NCBI GenBank assembly: GCA_014238195.1
Contig: JABABO010000058.1
Location: forward strand, 1 to 45,194
DNA: 45,194 nucleotides
Direction of reading: 5' to 3'
DNA from: Kordiimonadaceae bacterium
GTDB taxonomy: Bacteria > Pseudomonadota > Alphaproteobacteria > Sphingomonadales > Kordiimonadaceae
Shown here: piece after piece, positions 9,541-18,289 of the stretch
Layout: every line of letters begins with the position of its first letter
How positions within the stretch are numbered: position 1 is the first letter of the stretch
Notes under the pieces: generated by a model
Seen by the model: the letters and a program-made list of their open reading frames with translations, nothing else
What the model was told of the DNA's origin: nothing
Databases searched by the model: none
Program-made: the position numbers and the translations under genes

Positions 9541-11010
9541 TTACTTGATCTGGAATCCAGCACGTTTTTTCAGCGATGGGCCAGGTTTTTTATCCTTTGC
9601 TTGCGGGGATTTCGGCTGGGTGGCTTGCCAGCGCTTACCACCAAGAAAACGTTGCATGTCAGAGGGCGCAATAAAGCCATCTGTTGGCAGAGCAAGTTGT
9701 CTGTCCGATACAGGTCTGACCGCATAAGGCGTAACAACGATCAGTAATTCTGTTTCATTCCGGCGGAAGCTTTCGCTGCGGAACAAAGCCCCCAATATTG
9801 GGATATCTCCAAGACCAGGGAATTTATCAGCGTCTTGGGTAACGCTATTTTGCAACAGACCAGCGATGACAAAGGATTGACCACTGCCCAGTTCTACAGT
9901 GGTTTCAGCACGCCGTGTGCTCAGTGACGGGATTTCAATATTGCTGACTTTAATGGCACCAGCTGAGGAAAGCTCGCTCACTTCAGGCTGTACGTGCACC
10001 GAGATACGACCTGTGCTTAACACAGTCGGTGTGAAAGCGAGCTTAACCCCAAATTCGCGGTACTCAATGGCAATATTTCCATCTTCGCTTGGGATCGGGA
10101 TTGGAAATTCACCGCCCGCTAAAAAGCTCGCACTTTGGCCTGTTAAAGCCGTTAAATTTGGCTCAGCTAGTACCGTAAGAAAGCCTTCGCGGTCTAAGGC
10201 ATCAATGGCAAAATTCATATCCAAATCCCCACGTGTTATGTTGCCGAACAAGCTGCTTGCGGTTGTTGACGTACCGAATACACGGGTGGGTAATTGTGTA
10301 ATTGGATCAATGAGAATATCAGCGACATTACGACCTTGTTGCAGGCCCATACTGAAACTGGAGCCATTTAAAAAGCTTTCCCAGTTAAAGCCAAATTGTT
10401 TAGTGATTGACCGATTAACTTCGGCAATTTTAACCCGCAAGCTAACCTGTGTTGGTTGGCTGATCGATAGGCGGTTCATCACTTTGCCTGCCCCAATGAC
10501 AGAAATTGCAAGCTGTTCGGCAAGGTGTGCTTCATCGGGGGATGCAACACTACCATCTAACAGCAACATATCCCCGACTATTGAAACACGGATATAGGCA
10601 TCTGGTAACATTTGCTTCAAGGCGGACTGCAAACTGGCTAAATTGCGACTGATTTTCACATCAGCGCTAAAAATGACCGTGTCATCACTATCAAGCGCAT
10701 AAAAACTTGTCGTCCCTTGGGTTTTACCAAAGACATAAACCACGCGCTGCGATTTAACCTGAACATCAGCGATATCAGGATTAGCAATAAAGACCGATGT
10801 TGCAGGCCGGTCAAGGCGAATGAGTGTGCCCTTGCCGGCCTCAATTTCAAGCGTTTTTGTATTGGGTGCAATAATATCTGCCCCTGTTGAACTAGGCCAA
10901 ACCATTTGCTGACCATGCACTTGTATTGACAAAGCAATTAGGGATAATCCAAAGGCGAAAATCATCAGAAAATGCTGATGGATATGTGAAAATAAATTCA
11001 TAGGCTTCAT
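9541..11010 (-). CDS. cpaC: Tad pilus outer-membrane secretin CpaC
   Basis: The 489-aa secretin (RcpA/CpaC) forms the outer-membrane channel for the Flp pilus. A signal peptide (about residues 1-33) precedes the pilus-secretin N-terminal domain (LEIEAGKGTLIRLDRPATSVFI, quoted in part), a BON-like region around 130-190 and the C-terminal secretin core with AGGEFPIPIP, LAFTPTVL and the distal GLGDIPILGALFRS and ELLIVVTPYAVRP motifs. A basic, proline-rich tail follows. Its ATG overlaps the cpaB stop by 4 nt. Confidence 0.95.
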   Translation of the reverse strand: MKPMNLFSHIHQHFLMIFAFGLSLIALSIQVHGQQMVWPSSTGADIIAPNTKTLEIEAGKGTLIRLDRPATSVFIANPDIADVQVKSQRVVYVFGKTQGTTSFYALDSDDTVIFSADVKISRNLASLQSALKQMLPDAYIRVSIVGDMLLLDGSVASPDEAHLAEQLAISVIGAGKVMNRLSISQPTQVSLRVKIAEVNRSITKQFGFNWESFLNGSSFSMGLQQGRNVADILIDPITQLPTRVFGTSTTASSLFGNITRGDLDMNFAIDALDREGFLTVLAEPNLTALTGQSASFLAGGEFPIPIPSEDGNIAIEYREFGVKLAFTPTVLSTGRISVHVQPEVSELSSAGAIKVSNIEIPSLSTRRAETTVELGSGQSFVIAGLLQNSVTQDADKFPGLGDIPILGALFRSESFRRNETELLIVVTPYAVRPVSDRQLALPTDGFIAPSDMQRFLGGKRWQATQPKSPQAKDKKPGPSLKKRAGFQIK

Positions 11011-11957
11011 TGGATATCCCCCTGCGTGGACGTATCGCCGTCTGTATCGTCTTTTGAGTTATCTGGCGGCGGTGTGGCTTTAATTGGCCCAGATGGTGCA
11101 GGTGGTTGATCACCCTTTGGTGCATCTGTCTGTGTATTGCCTGCTTCAACCAACACGGCTGCTGCGCCGCGTACAATTGTTACTTTACCTTTGGCACCGC
11201 CATCAAGACGCGGGATTAAATTAGTAATATCCGACCCAAAGGTACGCTGTGCTGCACGACCCCCAGTGTTTTCAGCACCCGCAAGGGCCCGTAAACTTAG
11301 TGATAAAGAACCAAGCTTAGAAAGCATCGTGACTTTTTCTGCGACTGGTGGGCTGACCTCTAGTGTTGCGGTTTTACCAAGCTTGACTTTATTTTCCGTT
11401 GCCTCACTACGCTGGTCGACCCCAAGCACTCGGATATTAGTCAATATAGTTTCAGAGACGGTGTGATTGAAATTTTCATTGTCTTTGACTTGGTGGGTTA
11501 AAATCACATCCACCCGATCACCAGGAAAAATAAAGCCACCAATACCCGATTCGGCGTTCAGCTTAACGGTTACGGCCCGCATGCCTGGCGCAAGTATCGC
11601 TGCTAAAAAGCCACGCTCCCCCTGCGAGACAAGTGCAGTTTTTGTAATGGGTTCGCCAGCCGTGATGAGCTTGCGAACAACATTCCCAGCGAGGTCTGCT
11701 TTTTTACCATCGGCGATATGGTAAGCAGGATTGAGAGCGGCATCGGGCCACACTTGTGGTGTTAAATGTTCGGGGGTTATGATTGTGCCAATCTTTAGGT
11801 CTTTTTCAGCAACAAGAATACGGGTTGATGGGATAACCTGCGCTTGCGTTGCTTGCTCGGTTTGTGTCACACCGCTCAGGTAAGACCGCGTCAACATAAT
11901 AACCGCAAGAACACTTAGCCCTGCAAATATCATCAATATCAAAACACGGGGGTTCAT
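11007..11957 (-). CDS. cpaB: Tad pilus assembly protein CpaB/RcpC
   Basis: The 316-aa product is a periplasmic CpaB/RcpC protein. It has an N-terminal membrane anchor (about residues 5-24), a SAF domain (VAEKDLKIGTIITPEHL, about 49-65) and an RcpC-type domain with RAVTVKLNAESGIGGFIFPGDRVDV-like sequence around residue 130. The acidic C-terminal tail is rich in Pro, Asp and Thr and probably disordered. It is the first gene of cpaBCDEF-tadBC. About 120 nt and a candidate terminator separate it from cpaA, so it probably has its own promoter. Confidence 0.92.
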   Translation of the reverse strand: MNPRVLILMIFAGLSVLAVIMLTRSYLSGVTQTEQATQAQVIPSTRILVAEKDLKIGTIITPEHLTPQVWPDAALNPAYHIADGKKADLAGNVVRKLITAGEPITKTALVSQGERGFLAAILAPGMRAVTVKLNAESGIGGFIFPGDRVDVILTHQVKDNENFNHTVSETILTNIRVLGVDQRSEATENKVKLGKTATLEVSPPVAEKVTMLSKLGSLSLSLRALAGAENTGGRAAQRTFGSDITNLIPRLDGGAKGKVTIVRGAAAVLVEAGNTQTDAPKGDQPPAPSGPIKATPPPDNSKDDTDGDTSTQGDIQ

Positions 11958-12033
11958 GACCCATCCCCTTTCATTGCTTATTGGCTATTGCTTATTTGAT
12001 TCCATTTGATGGCGAGTATGACGGCATATAGTT

Positions 12034-12065
12034 AATAAAATACCAGCAAACGATTTTTGTTGCTG
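12034..12065 (-). terminator. Candidate rho-independent terminator after cpaA
   Basis: On the minus strand, CAGCAA and TTGCTG form a 6-bp stem around a loop of about 10 nt. They are followed by a T-rich run (TATTTTATT). It starts 13 nt past the cpaA stop. The stem is short and the T run is interrupted, so efficiency is uncertain. Confidence 0.4.
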
Positions 12066-12077
12066 ATGAGGTGCTGG

Positions 12078-12578
12078 CTATAAAAAGCCAACGCGCTTGC
12101 CACACACCCATAAGCCAGCCAGCATAATGGCAATACCGTATGGTACTTTGACAGTATCTATGGGTTTAGATTTTCTGTCATTAGGAACTGTTTGCACTGT
12201 GTAAATATGTGCAAGTACAGTGAGGGCGACAACCCCGCCTGCGATGGTCATCAACATTAAAAATGGTAGGATCAAAGCAGGGCCAGCAATCAAGGCCATA
12301 ACGGATATAAGTTTTGTGTCACCGCCGCCAAGTACCCCTTTTGCAAATAACCCAAGTGTTACAATGAAGGTAAGCGCTGCGACTAAAGCAGGCCAAATCA
12401 GTCCTTCGTTTAGGCTAATTCCGTTCAGAAGCTGCACCAAAGCCAATCCACAAAAAGCGCTAGCAATAATAAGTGGAACCATATTATTTATTTTGCGAGT
12501 TTGCAGATCGCTTACACCCGCCCAAATAAGGGCTAGAGCAACCAAGCTATAGAATCCATATGTAAAAAATACAGTCAT
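12078..12578 (-). CDS. cpaA: Prepilin peptidase CpaA (A24 aspartic protease)
   Basis: The 166-aa integral membrane protease cleaves and may methylate Flp prepilin and the TadE-type pseudopilins. It belongs to the short A24 family typical of Tad systems, without the N-terminal methylase domain of PilD. Both catalytic aspartates are visible, in GVSDLQTRKINN (about residue 22) and in the GGGDTK motif (about residue 90). Roughly five membrane segments fill the rest. It is separated from the pilin gene by a strong terminator, so expression is probably by read-through or from its own weak promoter. Confidence 0.93.
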   Translation of the reverse strand: MTVFFTYGFYSLVALALIWAGVSDLQTRKINNMVPLIIASAFCGLALVQLLNGISLNEGLIWPALVAALTFIVTLGLFAKGVLGGGDTKLISVMALIAGPALILPFLMLMTIAGGVVALTVLAHIYTVQTVPNDRKSKPIDTVKVPYGIAIMLAGLWVCGKRVGFL

Positions 12579-12608
12579 TCAGGCTATATACTTTAATCAG
12601 TCAAAGCG

Positions 12609-12651
12609 AAAAAGGGCCACCCTCTCTGGCAATATGCAAAAAGGGTAGCCC
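12609..12651 (-). terminator. Rho-independent terminator after the Flp pilin gene
   Basis: On the minus strand, GGGCTACCC pairs with GGGTGGCCC over 9 bp (one G-U) across a loop of about 20 nt. Five T follow directly (A5 at 12609-12613 on the plus strand). It lies between pilin and cpaA. A terminator here fits the usual arrangement in which pilin is made in large excess over the assembly proteins. Confidence 0.7.
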
Positions 12652-12701
12652 CGTGCTGGGAAACAGTGCCAAAAACTGTTGCTCTGTCGGTAAGCGATTT
12701 A

Positions 12702-12899
12702 TTAATCAGGTGTTCCGCCCGCGTTGGTGTTTGCAGTATCAACTTGTGTTTCAACGGTACCAAAAATATCGCTTAAAGCATCGCCGACATTGCCAAGAGC
12801 TGCAATCAATGCAATCGCAACAAGGGCTGCAATCAAGCCATATTCAATCGCTGTTGCGCCTTCATCATCGGCGCGTAATTTTTTTAGTAATTTTCTCAT
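12702..12899 (-). CDS. flp: Flp-type major pilin
   Basis: The 65-aa Flp/Fap pilin is the structural subunit of the Tad pilus. A short basic leader (MRKLLKKLRADDEG) ends at the predicted CpaA cut site G14/A15. The Flp signature ATAIEYGLIAALVAIALIAA, with the conserved Glu-Tyr pair, follows directly. The mature protein is about 51 residues, with a small Thr/Asn/Gly-rich C-terminus. A GGAGA ribosome site lies just upstream. It is the only pilin of this type seen in the window (called pilA in Caulobacter). Confidence 0.95.
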   Translation of the reverse strand: MRKLLKKLRADDEGATAIEYGLIAALVAIALIAALGNVGDALSDIFGTVETQVDTANTNAGGTPD

Positions 12900-13270
12900 G
12901 TTCAGTCTCCATCTGCCTTATTAATCGGTTGGGGTATGCTGCCCTATTGCTGTTTTGATGAAGTGAATAGTTACACCAATTTCTAAACAAACATTTAACA
13001 GTGGAAGTATTTAAGTATTTTTATAAGTATAGTTTTAATAAAGTAATACTAAAATAAAGTTAAAATTTAAATTAATACCAAGACTTGGGTTTATATACAT
13101 TTTACAAGTATTGTTTATGCCTTCACTCGGCAAGCGTCCCAATATTTAAATAAAGCTCATCGCATTTATTCACTGGATTTAAACAATTCAGCGATACTTT
13201 TAGATTTAATGAGCTACTTTTTTAGCCGTTTTGGTAAAAATATCAGCTCGGATAAGCAGGTGATTCGGGC
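12900..13270. other. Divergent AT-rich intergenic region between pilin and the TadG-like gene
   Basis: About 370 bp without a gene. It must hold divergent promoters for the pilin (minus) and for the tadG-like/tadE operon (plus). The stretch 12990-13080 is extremely AT-rich. It contains the 15-mer at 13014-13028, repeated exactly at 3847-3861 upstream of the RTX gene. I see no small ORF with a convincing ribosome site and no RNA gene. Confidence 0.45.
12984..12998 (-). promoter_or_regulatory. Possible CtrA-like site upstream of the pilin gene
   Basis: On the minus strand the sequence reads TTAA-N7-TTTA, one mismatch from the CtrA consensus TTAA-N7-TTAA, about 85 nt upstream of the pilin ATG. 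In Caulobacter the pilin gene is activated by CtrA. The surrounding DNA is AT-rich, so a chance match is quite possible. Confidence 0.3.
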
Positions 13271-14740
13271 ATGGTGGAATTGTTATTCAAGCAAATTTGC
13301 ATATTTATAGACCGTAGGTATCGCGGTTTGAGGGGCCTTAAATGGTTTGTGCACCAGCTAAAAGCGGACCACCAAGGCACTGTTGCGGTGATGTATGCGC
13401 TCGCCTTTATCCCGACCTTGGCCTTTATTGGTCTTGCGATTGATAGTGGTCGGATTTATTTGGTGAAAGATGCGACGCAAAAATCACTTGATGCGGCGGT
13501 CTTGGCAGCAGGGCATACATTATCTGCCGATAATATTGAAACAGATGCCTTGATGTTTTTTAGCGAAAACATGAATAGCTTAGCATCATACGCTGCTATC
13601 AGTAATACCAATGTTGTTACAAGCGACGACGACAAAGTCATAACATTCACGGCCTCGGTCACCCTAAATATGACCTTTATGACACTGTTTGGCTATGATG
13701 ACATTGTCCTTAGCGCAACAACAGAAGTCACCAGTGAAACCCGTGGTCTTGAACTTGTGATCGTTATGGATAACACGGGGTCAATGGGAAGTGGCACTAA
13801 AATGGATGATGCACAAGATGCGGCATCCAATTTATTACAGGCGCTGTATGATGATGAAACAACCAACCCTTATTTATTCATTGGTGTTGTGCCTTTTATT
13901 GCTTCGGCGAATGTGGGGGATCAATATACAAACTGGTTATCAACAGCGTCACAAGTCCGCTTAAGTAATGGTGATTTTGGATCAACCGATTGGAAGGGAT
14001 GCGTCATGGCACGCGCTGCACCCTTGGATCAGAATGACACACCGCCAACGTCCGATCCTTTTGAAATCTATTTATGGGAAGACCAGGAATTTGGTTCTTA
14101 TGATAAAAATGATTGGATTCGCTACAGTTGGTGGTACGGCTGGTATTATGATATCGATGAAGGCCCTTCAAGTTCTACGGATGGCCCCAATCTGGGGTGT
14201 GGTGATCCGATTTTACCGCTCACAGACCAGCGCATAGATGTTCAAGCTGCGATTGATGACATGGAACCTTGGACACATGGGGGTACGCATGCTCATTACG
14301 GTCTTGTATGGGGCTGGCGGGTGATTTCGCCCTTGTGGCGCGGTCTGTGGGGCGGGGCTACACCCAGCGATATGCCACTGGATTATGACAATGATATTAT
14401 GGACAAAGCGATCATTCTGTTAACGGATGGTCAAAATACAATTTATAACAATGAAAAGACGGTTTATGGTGATCGGGCAACATTTGGCTATTCTTCATCT
14501 TCTGCGGCTTATGCAGAATTAGATGCCAGAACATCTACGGTTTGTGAAGCCGTGAAAGCTGAAGACATATATTTATTCACGATTACGTTTGGTACGTCTA
14601 TTGATTCAGGGACGCAGTCTTTGATGGAAGGCTGCGCCAGTTCTACAAGTTATTATTTTCATGCCCCTGATGGCAACGACCTTGACGATGCATTCGATAC
14701 AATAGGTCGCCAGCTTAGCAATTTAAGGATATCTGGCTGA
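13271..14740 (+). CDS. tadG: TadG-like protein: pseudopilin N-terminus plus von Willebrand A domain
   Basis: The 489-aa product has a TadE/G-type N-terminal membrane segment (GTVAVMYALAFIPTLAF, residues 36-52). A helical region with VKDATQKSLDAAVLAAG follows. A VWA domain starts near residue 160, with a complete-looking MIDAS DNTGSMG (167-173) and IILLTDGQNT near residue 390. The insert between these strands is long and rich in Trp, Tyr, Asp and Gly (about 235-330). Such proteins are thought to sit at the pilus tip or anchor, with the VWA domain binding a metal and a ligand. It is the first gene of a plus-strand operon divergent from the pilin. The start is supported by AGGTG about 10 nt upstream. 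Confidence 0.85.
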   Translation: MVELLFKQICIFIDRRYRGLRGLKWFVHQLKADHQGTVAVMYALAFIPTLAFIGLAIDSGRIYLVKDATQKSLDAAVLAAGHTLSADNIETDALMFFSENMNSLASYAAISNTNVVTSDDDKVITFTASVTLNMTFMTLFGYDDIVLSATTEVTSETRGLELVIVMDNTGSMGSGTKMDDAQDAASNLLQALYDDETTNPYLFIGVVPFIASANVGDQYTNWLSTASQVRLSNGDFGSTDWKGCVMARAAPLDQNDTPPTSDPFEIYLWEDQEFGSYDKNDWIRYSWWYGWYYDIDEGPSSSTDGPNLGCGDPILPLTDQRIDVQAAIDDMEPWTHGGTHAHYGLVWGWRVISPLWRGLWGGATPSDMPLDYDNDIMDKAIILLTDGQNTIYNNEKTVYGDRATFGYSSSSAAYAELDARTSTVCEAVKAEDIYLFTITFGTSIDSGTQSLMEGCASSTSYYFHAPDGNDLDDAFDTIGRQLSNLRISG

Positions 14741-15303
14741 TGCAAAATCTGTATAAAAAATTACAGGGACTGCGCAGGGACATTAAGGGAGCCATTGCCG
14801 TTGAGTTTGCCATCATTCTACCTGTCGCCATCACTTTGTTGGTTGGTATTATGGAGGTTGCTTTCATGATGTTTGTCAGCGCCACAGTTGAGAACGCTGT
14901 CATGAGTGCATCACGGTACGGTGCGATTGGAAATACCTCCACAGGTCTATCGCGCGAGGAAGCAATTTTGGAAATTGTTGCAGACAATAACTTTGGGGTG
15001 ATTGATATGGATGATGTCACGCTGACAACTACAGTTTATTCATCGTTTGAAGATATCGGTGAAGAAGAACCTTATGTTGATGCCAATGCCAGCGAAACCT
15101 ATGACGCAGGTGAAGAGTATTCAGATGTCAATGGTAATGGACAGTGGGATGAGGATATGGGCATTGCAGGGGTCGGCGGCACAGGTGACATTGTTGTGTA
15201 TCAAATATCTTATTCAACAAATAGCCTAACCGCCCTGTTAGATTTTGTCTTTGGATCAATTGTTCACTCCGCAGTTATTGCGATTAGGAACGAGCCATTT
15301 TAG
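14740..15303 (+). CDS. tadE: TadE-type pseudopilin
   Basis: The 187-aa product has a short basic leader followed by the TadE signature GAIAVEFAIILPVAITLLVGIMEV (residues 17-40), processed by CpaA after the Gly. The ATG overlaps the upstream stop (TGATG). The C-terminal half carries an acidic Asp/Glu/Asn-rich stretch (DANASETYDAGEEYSDVNGN, about 108-127) resembling a dockerin or EF-hand Ca-binding loop, which is unusual for TadE. Minor pseudopilins of this kind help start Flp assembly. Confidence 0.88.
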   Translation: MQNLYKKLQGLRRDIKGAIAVEFAIILPVAITLLVGIMEVAFMMFVSATVENAVMSASRYGAIGNTSTGLSREEAILEIVADNNFGVIDMDDVTLTTTVYSSFEDIGEEEPYVDANASETYDAGEEYSDVNGNGQWDEDMGIAGVGGTGDIVVYQISYSTNSLTALLDFVFGSIVHSAVIAIRNEPF

Positions 15304-15310
15304 AGGTGAC

Positions 15311-15883
15311 ATGCAAAATATAATTAGAAAATTAGTAGCCTCCATTAAGCGGTTCTATCGCCATGATGAAGGAGCTGTGGCTGTTGAGTTTGCTTTTTTA
15401 TTACCCGTTTTTACAAGCTTGTTTTTAATGTTTTTTGAAACCAGCTATTTCATTCTGCTGAATTTAAAAACCCAGCACGCAGCTGTTTCGGTTGGTGATT
15501 TGGTGACCCGTGATGAAACCATATCTGAAAGTGGGATTACGGATTTATTTTTAATTGTCGATCATATTCTCACCCCTTGGGGTACGGGTGACCAAAGCCG
15601 TGTGATTGTCTCTGCCGTTTCTGACGTGGCTGATATACCTACGGTCTTATGGCAACGTCGCGGTGCAGGGACACTTGTTACCACGTCCGCTATCGGCTTG
15701 GAAGGCGGGGATGCAACAATGCCAACGTCTTTTGTTGTGCGCGCTGATGAAACTGTGATCATCACTGAATTTTATTATACATACGAGCCGCTTGTGATCC
15801 CAATTTTTGGCAGTGTAACACTGAATAAAACCACATACCACCGGCCACGGCTCAGCATGTTGCAGGCCGTTGAAGCAGATTAA
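15311..15883 (+). CDS. Second TadE/TadF-type pseudopilin
   Basis: The 190-aa product starts at ATG 15311, with AGAGGTG 3 nt upstream and 7 nt after tadE. The longer open frame back to 15245 runs into tadE and lacks a ribosome site. The segment GAVAVEFAFLLPVFTSLFLMFFE (about 21-43) is the TadE-type processing site and membrane helix. The remainder is a beta-rich domain with no recognisable motif. TadF is the likeliest identity from position and size, but TadE and TadF are hard to separate by eye. Confidence 0.82.
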   Translation: MQNIIRKLVASIKRFYRHDEGAVAVEFAFLLPVFTSLFLMFFETSYFILLNLKTQHAAVSVGDLVTRDETISESGITDLFLIVDHILTPWGTGDQSRVIVSAVSDVADIPTVLWQRRGAGTLVTTSAIGLEGGDATMPTSFVVRADETVIITEFYYTYEPLVIPIFGSVTLNKTTYHRPRLSMLQAVEAD

Positions 15884-15904
15884 TTGTAACAAATATGACT
15901 GATT

Positions 15905-16717
15905 TTACGATTGCAATATTGCTAGAACACTTTCAGCAATTGCAGGGTCACTGATGGCGACCAGAGTGTCATCAAAGCCAGCGCGACTGTCGCTACGCCA
16001 ACTATAACATTCGCCGCCGGCGCCGCGCACAATGGGTATAAGCGCAACCATGTCATAAGGTTTTAATCCTGTTTCGGCGACAATATCCATATATCCTAAA
16101 CTAAGGATCGCATAGGCATAACAATCTAAGCCATAGCGAACAAGGCGTGTTTCCTGTAGCAGTTTTTTAAAACGCGCTTTATCCCTAGTGCTGAAAAGGT
16201 CTTGATCTGTCGTGCAAACCGTCGCGGCTGCTAGATTTGTGCACGGGCGTGTTCGGATAACTGTCCCGTTTAATGTGCTGCCCAAGGGGGAGCCAACATA
16301 ACGTTCCTGCAAATATGGTTGTTCAATGACCCCAATGATTGGTTCGCCGTGATAAGTTAATCCTATCAATGTTCCCCATGTTGGCAGTCCAGAAATAAAA
16401 GCACGGGTCCCGTCAATGGGGTCTAACACCCATTGAAATGGACTATCAGTGACTTTGGCTGGAAATTCCTCCCCCAATATACTGTGGTCGGGGTATTTTG
16501 CTTCGATACATTTTCGGATTGCTTGTTCGGCACCGCGATCAGCGATCGTCACAGGGTCAAAATGATCATCCCCTTTTATCTTATAATCAATATCAATAGG
16601 AGCGCGAAAATATTGCATGGAAATTGCGCTGGCAGCATCGGCAAGTTGCTCAGCAAATATGGTCAATTCCATAAGATCAGTATCAGATAGGCGGGATGTG
16701 GAAAAACTGTCTGACAT
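15905..16717 (-). CDS. hisN: Histidinol-phosphatase, inositol-monophosphatase type (HisN)
   Basis: The 270-aa IMPase-fold Mg2+ phosphatase probably makes histidinol in histidine biosynthesis. Motifs in order are GEEF, the metal-binding DPIDGTRAFISGLPTWG (DPxDGT) and YDMVALIPIVRGAGG, the form typical of alphaproteobacterial HisN rather than inositol phosphatase. I start at ATG 16717, preceded by AGGGG at good spacing, instead of an upstream TTG at 16732. It converges on tadF with a 21-nt gap. An inositol or other sugar-phosphate substrate remains possible. Confidence 0.85.
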   Translation of the reverse strand: MSDSFSTSRLSDTDLMELTIFAEQLADAASAISMQYFRAPIDIDYKIKGDDHFDPVTIADRGAEQAIRKCIEAKYPDHSILGEEFPAKVTDSPFQWVLDPIDGTRAFISGLPTWGTLIGLTYHGEPIIGVIEQPYLQERYVGSPLGSTLNGTVIRTRPCTNLAAATVCTTDQDLFSTRDKARFKKLLQETRLVRYGLDCYAYAILSLGYMDIVAETGLKPYDMVALIPIVRGAGGECYSWRSDSRAGFDDTLVAISDPAIAESVLAILQS

Positions 16718-16845
16718 AAAAGGCCCCTGCAAATGCGTTTATCTTTGAATAGTTTGGCAAAGTAAAAATACCAGATCAATCTACTTGCGTATTTTGCTAA
16801 TATAGACCAAATAATAGCGCAGCGGAAAGTAGGAAAGACGCATAC

Positions 16846-18021
16846 GTGGAAAAACCCTTGCAGCATATAGATTATTTAATCATCGGCGCTGGGATTGCTG
16901 GGTGCGGTCTTGCGTATTTTCTAAGCGCAGAGCAACCTAATAAAACTATTCTAGTTGTTGATATGGAAGCCAGTGCTGGCTATCACACAACGGGCCGGTC
17001 CGCTGCTTTTTATGCTGAATCCTATGGCGGCCCGCTTATCAGACCCCTGACATCTGCTTCCAAGGCATTTTTAAGTCATCCCCCACCAAAATTCACGGAT
17101 ACCCCGCTTTTCCGCCCTCGCGGTGCCTTGCATATATTTGACGAAGCCCGACAGATAAAAGCGGATGCGATGCTTCGTGACATGAGCGACGGCGTAAAGG
17201 GTCTGCGCATCATACGCCGTGATGCACTTTTGTCTTATGCGCCGTGCCTTGCTGGGGGTGATTGGGTTGGGGCTGTGATGGACAGCGATTGTCAAGATAT
17301 TGATGTTGCTGCTTTGCATCATGGTTATATTAAGGGCGCGAAAACAAGTGGCGTGAAATTTTTGCTTTCTAACACCTTAAAACAGGCGGACTTTGACGGC
17401 GAACATTGGCAGATAACATTTGATAAATCTGTCATAACCGCTCGCACTATCGTCAATGCTGCGGGGGCTTGGGCTGATGATGTGGCTAAGCTGTGCGGTA
17501 TTGGTCAGCTTGGCCTGACCCCACTTAAGCGAACGATTATAACAGTCCCTAATCAAGGAATTGATACCGAAAAACCAGATACGCCTTTGATCATTGATAT
17601 TGATGAAAATTTTTACTTTAAATCAGAGGGCATGGGGTATTTAATATCCCCTGCCGACGAAACCCTAAGTGCTGCCTGCGACGCGCAGCCAGATATTGAA
17701 GACATTGCCCACGCAATTGATTTATTTTCGCGTGCCTGCGGTGTGACACTCACAAAAATCGAAGCAAAATGGGCGGGTCTTAGAACCTTTGCGCCTGACC
17801 GCGTTCCAGTGATCGGTTTTGATACTGGGTGCAGCGGGTTTTTCTGGAACGCGGGCCAAGGCGGTTATGGTATTCAAACATCGCCTGCTTGGTCTATGCT
17901 CGCTGCGCGCTTACTTGGTCAAAACCAATCAGCTGCCCAGCAAACTTCGCTAGCGCCCGTTGATCATATTGATGCAGCACCGTACAGCCCAAAAAGGTTT
18001 AAGATTGATCGGTTTGGCTAG
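16846..18021 (+). CDS. FAD-dependent D-amino-acid dehydrogenase (D-arginine dehydrogenase-like)
   Basis: The 391-aa DAO-superfamily flavoprotein opens with the FAD dinucleotide motif IGAGIAGCGLAYFLS (about residues 13-27). Several stretches resemble Pseudomonas DauA: YHTTGRSAAFYAESYGGP near 46, the LHHGYIKG segment near 157, and the C-terminal WAGLRTFAPDRVPVIGF plus FFWNAGQGGYGIQTS. Oxidative deamination of a D-amino acid, with electrons going to a respiratory acceptor, is likely. The exact substrate is not readable. The start is GTG at 16846 with AGGAAAG upstream. It overlaps the convergent yeaQ-like gene by 4 nt. Confidence 0.82.
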   Translation: MEKPLQHIDYLIIGAGIAGCGLAYFLSAEQPNKTILVVDMEASAGYHTTGRSAAFYAESYGGPLIRPLTSASKAFLSHPPPKFTDTPLFRPRGALHIFDEARQIKADAMLRDMSDGVKGLRIIRRDALLSYAPCLAGGDWVGAVMDSDCQDIDVAALHHGYIKGAKTSGVKFLLSNTLKQADFDGEHWQITFDKSVITARTIVNAAGAWADDVAKLCGIGQLGLTPLKRTIITVPNQGIDTEKPDTPLIIDIDENFYFKSEGMGYLISPADETLSAACDAQPDIEDIAHAIDLFSRACGVTLTKIEAKWAGLRTFAPDRVPVIGFDTGCSGFFWNAGQGGYGIQTSPAWSMLAARLLGQNQSAAQQTSLAPVDHIDAAPYSPKRFKIDRFG

Positions 18022-18263
18022 TCCCGAATTTGGCTGCGGCGTTTTCTGCCGAACAGTGCAATCAAAGTGACCGCCCCAACGGTGCCAGCGACAATATCCC
18101 CCACAAGATTGGACGTATGAAAACCCAAAATACCAAAAATTACTCCGCCTATGATACTGCCAAGCACACCCAAAATGATGTTTGCAAGGATGCCATAGCC
18201 AGACCCTTTCATAATTTGGCCCGCTAAAAAGCCTGCTAAACCACCAATAAGAATTGCATACAT
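18018..18263 (-). CDS. GlsB/YeaQ/YmgE-family small membrane protein
   Basis: The 81-aa protein is almost all membrane-embedded: three glycine-rich helices (GGLAGFLAGQIMKG, then IILGVLGSIIGGVIFGILGF, then VAGTVGAVTLIALF) and a basic tail KRRSQIRD. This is the transglycosylase-associated/YeaQ family, often induced by stress and of unknown biochemical role. It lies 26 nt downstream of another small membrane protein, probably in one transcript. Confidence 0.88.
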   Translation of the reverse strand: MYAILIGGLAGFLAGQIMKGSGYGILANIILGVLGSIIGGVIFGILGFHTSNLVGDIVAGTVGAVTLIALFGRKRRSQIRD

Positions 18264-18289
18264 GATAAATCCTTCTTCTTTAATTGAAT

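Noticed and set aside
9513..9563. Upstream extension of cpaD
   Set aside because: It overlaps cpaC, lacks a ribosome site and would bury the lipoprotein signal peptide.
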